Shown here piece after piece: positions 55,512 through 64,000 of a stretch of DNA of 64,000 nt. Location of the stretch: assembly GCA_043228905.1 (NCBI GenBank), contig JBHGNT010000020.1, forward strand, positions 62,001-126,000, written 5' to 3'. The translations under genes and the position numbers were made by a program. Source of the stretch: Azolla caroliniana (lineage: Eukaryota > Polypodiophyta). Numbering within the stretch: position 1 is the first letter of the stretch; every line of letters starts with the position of its first letter. The notes under the pieces are model-generated. The model saw only the letters and a program-made list of their open reading frames with translations, was not told where the DNA came from and did not search any database.

Positions 55512-58500
55512 TCATCCTCTTCTACGATGCTTCATTTTTGGTGCACAATCTGGGCAATACCATTTACCCTTTGGTTGGGATGTCATGCCAATGCACTCGA
55601 AATGGAACCATTCTATTTTACACTGCAAGACACAAGACGTACCAAGGCCTTAGGGTATAAACTGTTACATCTAATAGCAATTACAATTACATATAAAAGG
55701 TATAACATGTCATGGTGTAGTGGTATAATTCATGCTTTGTAGGGTTTAGGGTTTGGGGTTTACGTTAAATTCTTGAGTCTAAACCAAAGGGTTGTTATTT
55801 GAAAAAAAGTGGAAGGCTACATTAACAGTTAACTAGCACCTTTCGTCTAAACAAAATAAACAAATAATGCAGGGCAAAATGACTAGCATGCACAAATAAG
55901 TCACAAACATGTTTTACTTGTCTTGATACACTCCAAACCTTAATGAACCCTGCCCCTAATAATGTAGTTATGTGTATCATCATATATACCAATACCCTGT
56001 AGGATACTAAGGGATAGATAACTTACATTCTCATTGTCACATGCTATCATGTTTCCAAAAGAGACCCGATTACAAATACAATATGTCGGCTCGTTCGGAT
56101 CGATCGGCAAATCAAGGTCCATGCTTACAGGCTCCTCTACTGCTTGCCTTCTGTATTAATTAATTTAGCAAGGCCAGAAAACAGGCTTTTGTTAATATTC
56201 CATTTATTATTATTATTTATATATGAATATGGGAAATAGCATTTACTTTTTACGCTTTGTTTTCATGTCTCCTTCCTTCCCAGTGGTTTCAGAGGTTTTA
56301 AGCTTTTGATCAATCACAGATGGAGCTCCCATGTTCTCGCTCTCTGCCATACACTCAAACACAGACATCAGAGAAATATGGGTTTACATGTGATAAGAGT
56401 TTTGTGAGGGACACAACAAATTATACTTCTAAATTGATGCAATTAAGATTTTGTTGATGAGTTTTTAAAGGATCATCATGCACACACCACGCTTAAGCTC
56501 TTGATCAAATTTACGTAAGTACTTATCCAATCGACGAACATGACCATCCACCTACAATACAAATATAAGAATTTAGTCTCATCATAAACTTATGAATGCT
56601 ATATCCATAGTGAAACTAATGTATATTAGAGACACAAATTATATACTAACTCTCTCGTAAGTTTGAGTTGCTAATCGAACTTTATGTTCAGCAATTTCTT
56701 TGCATCTATTACTCATATCAATTACTTTCCTTGAAAAGGAGAAATCTTGTAGCAAATTGTCAGACCCTGAATTCTTCTTTGCATCTTCCAGCTCCTGTTC
56801 ATATTGTTCTTCCAATTGTTTTTGGGTCTCTTCATTAACCAGACAGAAGAATCTTTTAGTGCTTCGAAGGAGATTCTCACATATCAACACATACATGAGT
56901 ATACATTAATGTTGAAAAAATAGCTTCTTTCACATTTTTGGCTTTTGCTAATCATGAAAATACAAAGTTCTATCATTAATATGTCTACCTGGTTGCATGT
57001 TATTATCATAAAGTGTTGAGAAATAACCAAAAGGAAAGAATGTAACATAGGGAAATGGAGTGGACTGGAAAATGGCTATTTCTTGTGAAAATTATGTCGA
57101 TATATTAGAATAGAACACCCCTAATTTCTTTTTATGCACATAATGATCAATGTTACAAATTATAAAACAAATATTTCCATAAATTGGAACCATGTGATCT
57201 GAAAAAACAAGTACCTTGAAATTGTTCATCAAGCTTCCATATTTCTCCATAGTTATCCTTCAATTCAGAAGGCAGTGATGCAATGCCTGTTACATATAAA
57301 TTTATTTAGTAACGAATCAATAGCAAGGTAAGCACAACTTCTATAGAACCTAAAATTGAAATTGAAATGGATTCCATATTTACATAAGTGATTTACAACT
57401 TGCCAGAAAAAAACCTAGTTGTATCACATTTTCATATCTCTTGTTAATAGTGCATATGAGCATGCCATGATGCTCCGCACTAACAACACATTGTGCCAAA
57501 CATGTTGACATCATCACAAGTCTTTTCTTTAAGCTAGACACCCTTTTCTTGAAAACAAATCTCAAAAATTTGGAGAGTATCAAATTTTGAGACTCTTGAA
57601 AAGATTGCTACGTGCTCTTGGTATCATATAACAAAAGGAAACTATAAAAGCTTAAATGACGTTAGATGAGTTCTTCCTACTTTGAGGTTACATTGTATTA
57701 ACAGTAAATGGTAAACCCTATAGGCTAAGGCAAGTTGGAACTTGATTAAAGTACAAAGTGGGTTGGTATCAACTTCCCATCCATTGGCATCAAATCTTTA
57801 ACAAGAATGACGATGATGACATATTAATGTCCAGAATGCGCCAACGTGGTCCGTAGGACAAACAATTCTTACAACGAACTCTCTCCAGCTAGGGGATTTT
57901 TAAATGGTCGATGTATGTTAGGATTGTTTTCTTCTCTAAGTGAACATCTTTACTCTACAACATGCCATCTTGCAAACCATTCCAGACAAGTTGGACACAA
58001 TTAGATATATGGAATCTACTTCAGTGCTTTGTTGTGAACATCCAATTTACCATGCTGCCTTGGGAAAGGAAACTTTGAGGCATTGTCCTTATTTTTAATA
58101 TGTACTTCTAAACTCTCTGAAGGGCATAAAACGCTATTGGCCTTCTTCCAATTTGTAGAAGCGCCAGAGGGAACAGGGTTGTGTTCTTGACCCCTAAATG
58201 ACAGCATAAATTTTCTTTTATATTTTCCCTATTTCATTCCCTGAGTTTGCTGAAATACTGCCTCCCAAAACCTCAAGTTCATAAAGCATAGTTTACACCA
58301 TGCAATTAAATACTTTTTCTCTGATCTCCCATCCTTGGGTTGTCCTCTAATGGCAAATGTTCTAAGATTCATACTATTGGGCTGTGGCGGCTTCCATTCT
58401 CCTAGTTCGACACCAGTTCCAAGTGTGTTAACTAGGTATGTCAATTCAGAGGTATTTCATACTGTGAGCCACGTCAATTGCCTCCACTTCATAGTACACT

Positions 58501-61500
58501 ACTGTCTGCTAACTTTCATAACTTCCAGGTTTGACAGTGCTTATAGCCATGACTTGGGTCTTGGCCACAATGACTGCGAGGCCACATTGTGCACCATATC
58601 TATCAGCTTTTGCAATCTAACCTGAGAATATGCCAAAAATACAGATCATCTGATTAAATCAGAAGTAGAACTGTTAGATACCAAATGGATGGTTGTTCCT
58701 CATGTTCTCCCAAGGCCTATAGTATCTGTGTTTCACTCCCATCATTCTCATGAACGTTCTACAGAAACTTTCATCTGTCAACATGCATCTCTTACTAGCT
58801 GGTATAACCTGTCTACTGTAGCTTTCATGCAAGACCAACACCTATGGTGCTCAACCATTGAGTTGATGATTTATTGACCAGTTCCATTGAATGTTCATTT
58901 GTGCATGAGCTGATTTCTACGTTCTCAGCCCAAATTTAAGCCATCACTATTGCACATGTTGGCTGGAAGTGGATGAAGTGTAAGGACAGCTGAGATGAAC
59001 TAAAAAATGAAAGCTGATCTGAAAGTTTCAACACTCAAGAGTCTAAAACAACGGAATACAGTCGGCAAAAGATCCAAATATGGTCCATGATGAAAACATA
59101 GGAATAAGCTGTGACCTATAAAGATAGCACCCAGAACCTCTCACCTTTGTTCAGACAGCAAGCAATACATTATGGTCTATGATGAAAACATAGGAATAAG
59201 CTGTGACCTATAAAGATAGCATGCAGAACCTCTCACCTTTATTCAGACAGCAAGCAATACATTATGCGATAGACAGCACACAATTAGCTCCATGCACATT
59301 GTCATGCACACATTGAAGAGGGGTGGTCCTAGATTAGGAAGTCAGCATGAGTGCCCAACCAAAGGGGCTGAGACTGAAAGGAATGGGACACAAGGTCTAT
59401 GGTTACTATACCTTGCTCTCAGACATTAGCCCTAGGACAGGGAACTTACCAGACTGGCTATTTTTGAGCATTTATGCGACTTACATTCTTAGGCAGTCTT
59501 GTAGCTAGGAGAACACCTCAGGGTTTCTTTTCATGCAAACATTATTGTGACACCACCACTGCTCACAAAGATGGTTTTTCCAGACTTTGGATTGTCTATG
59601 TCGACTACAGCTCAATTTATTTTCTCTCCAGCTCCACCACCCCAGCTTGGTGTAGTACTTCTATGCACTGTCCTATCTTCCAGCTTTTCCTGGAGATGAT
59701 GTTTTGGAGGAACCATTTGGGATGAATGCTACACTTGGAATTTACACCTTTGATTTTGGGCATGCTCCCATCTATGGAAAGGTACTCTTCCTCCTCTGTT
59801 CCCTTATTTTTCTTGTTCATGTGAGCCCAGTCAACATTCAATCCCAGTGTGTCCGTAAACAGCGATGTATTACGGATTACAGGCATCCTATTCAAGGTGT
59901 CTGCATCATAGAAGATCTTGATTAGATCTTCTTTACCTTTCCAAATCTGTGAGCAGTTCCAAGTTGACATTTCGCCCTGGTTATAAAGCCGGCTATATGC
60001 AACTAAGTTTTGCATCCAAGTTGGCATCTTTGCATCATCAAGTGAGACTTCTCACTTATAATGGTGCCACGCTCAATGAGGTGGGCTACTCCTTTGCTTT
60101 CTTGACCTCTTGTTCCATTTCTATCATTCATTTTTTTCTATGCCTTCGGGGCCATAGCTTTTTGCATGGCTAAAATTCATAATTTCACCTTCATTAAAGT
60201 GCTCACTCTCTTTGTTGGTCGTTTGGTCTTTTCCAGTTTCGACATCAGTGATTATCAAGGTGTGAAGTGCCCTAGTGATTCACCTAGAATCTGACATTGT
60301 TGGTCATTTGCAGTTTTGACATTTGAAAGTACCTGCCAGTGATTACCAAGGTATGAGATACCTCAGTGATTCACATGGCATCTTGTATTACATAGACACA
60401 TTATTCATTTACTAAAAAGTCATGGTCATTAAAATCCATTTGTCCCAAATGGTAATAAACCTTCAAATTTCGACATATCAGAATTTGAAGGTTATTATTC
60501 TAAAACATCTCAAACTTTGGAGGCACTTATACTTCCACTTTCCCAAAATCTAAAGGGAGTTTTCAAACATTGCAAACAGTAATTACAGTGAGCTCAAGTT
60601 TGAAGAGAAAGAACTAATGCCTGGCAGTATGAATTTGATGGAACTCAGAAACTTTCATTGATTGCTTACTTTTCCCTTGATGAATGACATGAAATACAAT
60701 GGAGACAAACTAAACTCTCTCTACCCTGTTACAAAATAATCAATAGTGGTCTCCTCATGAGCTTTCATGGCAATATTTCATCTCATCTCAACCTTTGGAG
60801 AGCCTCACTTAACAATTTGAATGTTATATGTCTCTAATACAACATTAACCACATTTTCTGATAAAGAGTCCATGCCAGACGTTATAAATTAGAAATCTAG
60901 AGGCATTTCATCTACTCTTTTTTTCACAGTTGGTGAACTATTTGAAAATTCATCAAAAAAATTTGATCTGATTCCTTCCAATAAAATCCTTCACCATATA
61001 TGAATTTTTTGACCCACTTGTGAATTAAATTGAAAATTCGCAGAAATAAAGAAAAGAAATCTTGCTTCACTTATAAAACAGAAAAATGATCTAAAGAAGC
61101 GAGTCTTGCTTCGTCCTAATCTAAGTGTTGTCAGATTGGAAACCCACTTATTTTCTGCATCATTATCCATGTTTAAACAGCACAAACAAGAAGACAAGGT
61201 AAAAACAATCAAGGAAAAATACGTTCTCCATATCCAACAACATCAAGGGAAAAAATCTGATAAGCAGGGGCAATAACACAAAGGGAAAAACTTGTTTGGG
61301 TATTTACCAGGATACCCCTCAATTTTCTGAAATTAAAAAAATGCCCCCCTGTAGTACAAAATTCATTGAAATTTTTTTCCTAACCAGGGGACCACTCTTG
61401 TAAAATACCCAAGAAGCTAGGGTTATCTTTCTGCTCTGCCCTAAAATGAATTATCAGAAAACAGCACAGAGAGAGTGGGGGGGGGGGAGACTTACTCTTC

Positions 61501-61523
61501 ACGAATTCGTCAAGGTAAGGCAT
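55512..61523 (-). CDS. ING-family PHD-finger chromatin reader
   Basis: Seven exons join in phase with GT-AG borders: 61523-61496, 57286-57215, 56829-56651, 56551-56488, 56343-56247, 56150-56027 and 55622-55512 (stop 55512-55514). The total is 675 nt, 224 residues. Residues 1-95 are the ING N-terminal helical domain ([29 protein letters not shown], a Gln/Glu coiled coil). A middle basic part has KTKRKKRQ (about 142-149). The PHD finger spans 170-214 with ligands C171, C173, C184, C189, H195, C198, C211 and C214, and the signatures [15 protein letters not shown] and [11 protein letters not shown]170, M181 and W193 match the H3K4me3-binding cage of ING proteins. ING proteins bring histone acetyltransferase or deacetylase complexes to H3K4me3 chromatin in the nucleus. 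The first ATG in frame is 61523, right after a TTCTGCAG acceptor-like sequence. Confidence 0.88.
55623..56026 (-). other. ING intron 6 with telomere-like motif
   Basis: A 404-bp intron between the two PHD-coding exons. It contains a plus-strand TGGTGTAGTGGTATAATTC (A-box-like) at about 55713 and GTAGGGTTTAGGGTTTGGGG at about 55739-55758. No B box is convincing, so I do not call a tRNA. Confidence 0.5.
57287..61495 (-). other. ING first intron, 4.2 kb, with relic sequence
   Basis: Separates a 28-nt first coding exon from the rest. It holds a tandem 92-bp duplication (59080-59263) and a loose duplication with CAGTGATTAnCAAGGTnTGA near 60250-60370. Minus-strand open frames at 58016-58444 and 59617-60027 (136 codons, with a motif [20 protein letters not shown]) might be relics of a non-LTR element, but no RT or endonuclease motif is visible. 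Eleven C follow close behind the donor (G run on plus, 61477-61487). Confidence 0.5.
59080..59263 (+). repeat. Tandem 92-bp duplication
   Basis: Two adjacent copies (59080-59171, 59172-59263) of a segment starting ATGGTCCATGATGAAAACAT and ending CAAGCAATACATT, differing at only a few positions. Confidence 0.9.
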
Positions 61524-62037
61524 TATCTGCAGAAGAAGAAGAAGAAGAAGATCAGAGCCCGCATCAGTAAAGAGGATCTGTTTTCTTGGCACGTGACTTA
61601 GTATGTAAATCCTGAATTGCAGATTTCTTGTTTTTTGTTTTTAGCAGATCAAAGAATGAGACCAAACCCTAATCAGGGTCAAAGCCACATGATTGTTATT
61701 AGAACACCAAATACATATACATATACTTGATTGACATATTTTCATACTCCAAATTGCTGCATATGGTTGTTGTGTTTTGCAAAATCTCGGCCGATACCCC
61801 TCATGTACTCTTTATCAATAATTTCTGTACGATTGCGTGGAAGAGTTGTTGTGGCTACTATTGGAATGGCTACTGAAATGGCTACTCAAAGGCATGCATC
61901 TGTAGGCCCCATTGAACCGTATGAGTTGTTGTGGCTACTATTAGAATGGCTACTCGAAGGCATGCATCTGTAGGGCCCATTGAACCGTATGCTCGAGCAA
62001 ATAGATGTGTGTTCGACAGGCAGTTAAGAGGGCTTCC
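61524..62037 (-). promoter_or_regulatory. Upstream region of ING gene
   Basis: A palindromic G-box CACGTG lies at 61590-61595. A (CTT)n-CTGCAG stretch on the minus strand just before the ATG resembles a 3' splice site, so a 5'-UTR intron is possible. At 61843-61990 an 80-bp segment is duplicated (second copy 68 bp): GAGTTGTTGTGGCTACTATT ... CCATTGAACCGTATG. The region ends where copia sequence starts at about 62038. Confidence 0.4.
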
Positions 62038-62640
62038 TTCTATACACCTCCAAGATCAAGGAGATTTGTGACTCCCTTGTCTCCGTCAACGTGAACGTCG
62101 AGGAGGACGAAATGGTGCAGGTTTGCCTCGGAGGGTTGGTGTCGAAGTTCGGAGCATTCCGAATGGCGGTCTGCACGAGGGAGAATACGCCTTCATTTTT
62201 CGAGCTACAATCGATGTTAGTCGTAGAAGAAAACCACTCGGGTGCATCAACGAGTACGCACACCAACAAGAAGATGTTGTACACAGAGGCGGATCGGCCC
62301 CATGGTCGTGGTGGACGAGGCGGGTCGGCGCACAATGGAGGCGACCGACAGGAGTAGAACTCGAGCCATAATCGAAATGCCGACATTAGTTCTGGACCCT
62401 CCACGAGTAGGGGGAGTGAAGGCGGCGTCGAAGGTCGGCAAGGAAAGGTCGCGATGTACTGTTGGTATTGTGTAGAAGGGCCACACAAAGAGCGAGTGCT
62501 GGAAAAAGCGAGCCGATTCGAACAAAGCCGGATTGAGCCGAGGAGACGCAGATAGGCGTCAAAGATCGCACTACGCCGAAGGCTCAGGGCGAGCCGAAAC
62601 GGGCCCAGCCTTCGTAATGAAGCACAACGCCAACTCGATG
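62038..62640 (+). pseudogene. copia gag C-terminus and zinc knuckle, frameshifted
   Basis: EEDEMVQVCLGGLVSKFGAF and ENTPSFFELQSMLVVEENHS match the first element's gag. At the position where the other copies have a stop, this one has STHTNKKMLYTEADRPHGRG, an open junction. TAG at 62355 ends the frame, and the zinc knuckle (CWYC...) lies in another frame near 62460. Confidence 0.8.
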
Positions 62641-64000
62641 GCGGCGAGCACCTCAAGGTCGAACGAGGCGTGGTATGTGGATTCGGGTGCATCGAACCAC
62701 ATGACGAATCACAAGGAGTGGTTCTCAACTCTGGAGAAGACGAAGCAATCGGGGGTCGTCGAAACTGGCGATGACACCCCTCACCCCATCGAACATATTA
62801 GAGATGTCCATTTGAGCCATGTCGATTAGAGAGGAATAATGAGAAATGTCTCGCATGTGCCAACAATCACCAAGAACTTTGTGTTGGTTGGACAAATTGT
62901 CAACCAGAGCATGCAAGTTCGATTTACTCACCACGGGTGTTTCATAGAGGATGAAGGTAAGATCATCGCGCAAGGGCACCAAGACGAGAGGATGTTTATC
63001 CTCGAAATGAATGACGTATGCACCACTATGCTTGTGAAAGGTCAAAAGGACGTGTCGGACATCGACCTATGGCACAAGCTGTTCGGCCATGTCAACTTCC
63101 CCCGGCTTCGGAAGATGCAGACAAAGAACATCATTTTCGGCTTACCGAAAGGGCCAAGTCTACGAAGCCTACCAATTAGGGAAGCATCACCGATTTCCGT
63201 TCCCAAATGAGAGAAATCGGAGCCAAAACAGACTCGATTTAATCTATTCGGATGTATGGGGACCAACACAGAACGTGAGCATCGGTGGGAGCCGTTACTT
63301 TGTAACCTTCATCGATGACTTCACTCGGCATAGCTAGGCATGTCTGATCAAGAATAAAAGCGAAGTCTTCTCTTGCTTTCAAAGGTGAAGAGCCTTGCCA
63401 AACGGGAGACCGGTCCAAAGATCAAGTGCCCAAGGTCTGTTGGCGGAAAAGAGTACTTTTCCGACCAGTTCTCTAGCTATTTGCAGAAGGAGGGAATTTG
63501 ACGCGAATTCTCTTGCAGATACACACCGGAGCTGAACGGTGTGGCCAAGCGAAAGAATCTGACGATCGAGGAAGCGGCAAGGGCAATGCTCGAGGAGAAG
63601 CATATGCCGAAATTCTATTAGGCCGAAGCCGTTAGGACGGCAATATACCTGCAAAATCGGACTTCTGCAAATGGAGGAGTGTCTCCACACGAGCTGTACA
63701 TTGGGAAGAAGCCGAATTTGGCACACTTGAGGGTATTTGGTAGCATTGCATATGTGCATGTGCCAAAGGAAAAGCAGAGGAAGTCAGACGCGAAAGCCGA
63801 TAAGTGTATCTTGATCGGCTACTCGGATGAGCAGAAGGGTTGTAAGTGTTATAACCGTCGAACAAAAGATGTCCAAGTAAGCCAAGATATTGTTTTCGAC
63901 GAGTCGGTTTCGTGGTACTTGCCTTCACCTCCAATCCCCATCCACTCCATTCCGCATTCTGAGGAAGAGGCCAGTGAGGCCGAATTGCCCCTGGATGAGG
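62641..64000 (+). pseudogene. copia protease, integrase and hinge start, broken
   Basis: The protease site AWYVDSGASNHMTNH is intact (DSG), unlike the Arg in the element at 13988. A TAG follows near 62827. GAG-pre-integrase (LVGQIVNQSMQVRFTHHGCF, DLWHKLFGHVNFPRL) continues to 63210 with a frameshift near 63140. The integrase core has LIYSDVWGPTQNVSIGGSRY and FIDDFTRHS then TAG at 63335. Later fragments include GGKEYFSDQ-like and PELNGVAKRKN sequences. The LRVFGSIAYVHVPKE module and the hinge start reach the window end. Confidence 0.8.

Larger units (their letters stand above)
62038..64000 (+). mobile_element. 5'-truncated copia element, runs off window
   Basis: Starts inside gag (YTSKIKEICDSLVSVNVNVE), with no 5' LTR or primer site to the left. 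It then gives the zinc-knuckle region, protease, GAG-pre-integrase, integrase and the start of the hinge at the window edge. It is close to the element at 13988. The sequence continues past 64000, so the 3' end cannot be judged. Confidence 0.85.

Noticed and set aside
55705-55790. tRNA gene in ING intron 6
   Set aside because: Only an A-box-like stretch is convincing; there is no clear T-arm or acceptor stem.
59617-60027. Separate host gene inside ING intron 1
   Set aside because: A 136-codon frame with weak LINE-like text but no RT, endonuclease or splice evidence; kept only as a possible relic.
61496-61592. N-terminally extended ING start at 61592
   Set aside because: The frame is open, but the codon there is GTG, not ATG; the first in-frame ATG is 61523.

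Overview
This is nuclear DNA of a land plant with a retrotransposon-rich genome. The evidence is plant Ty1/copia and Ty3/gypsy elements with initiator-Met tRNA primer sites (TGGTATCAGAGC), introns with GT-AG borders, telobox and ACGTG promoter motifs, and plant-type host genes (a BRH1/ATL-like RING-H2 protein and an ING-type PHD protein). The species cannot be named from the sequence alone. There is no bacterial-style gene organisation, CRISPR array or rRNA.

Layout. 1-2344: GC-rich degenerate repeat region and an unclassified transcript-end-like stretch. 2345-12250: a pile of broken elements: a truncated minus-strand copia element with its 5' LTR (2345-5883), the 3' end of another copia family (5884-6580), and two decayed minus-strand gypsy elements (6556-10610 and 10594-12090). 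12440-21290: a plus-strand ORF rich in predicted coiled coil, of unknown function, interrupted by a complete copia element (13988-19942, TSD GAAAA) and by a solo LTR (20059-20605, TSD CAAAC). 21690-22800: gypsy gag remnant plus its LTR. 22800-26640: AT-rich DNA with no supportable gene. 26640-27850: a strand-asymmetric purine-rich tract. 27868-31530: a RING-H2 gene with an ACGTG-rich promoter, teloboxes, a 5'-UTR intron and repeat-rich flanks. 33497-34727: four phase-matched exons of a minus-strand gene cut off upstream by LTR sequence (35040-35960). 36864-44142: a second copia element (TSD GTGAG), badly decayed and carrying an inserted gypsy fragment (39909-42544). 44148-47430: AT-rich DNA ending in a 29-bp minisatellite. 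47871-49763: a possible minus-strand gene. 55512-61523: a complete seven-exon ING-like PHD gene on the minus strand. 62038-64000: a 5'-truncated copia copy running off the window.

The host genes do not form a pathway; most of the structure here is transposon biology. Copia copies at 13988, 36864 and 62038, and the 5884 remnant, belong to one family or close sister families. The two elements with intact 3' ends and the remnant share an unusual 3' segment placed between two polypurine tracts. LTRs near 5513, 20059 and 35040 form a second family (TGTTGGGAA start). Gypsy LTRs at about 22470 and 35626 form a third, with a conserved hairpin next to the TATA box. tRNA-like sequences sit directly against three gypsy LTRs, which is the most unusual pattern I found.
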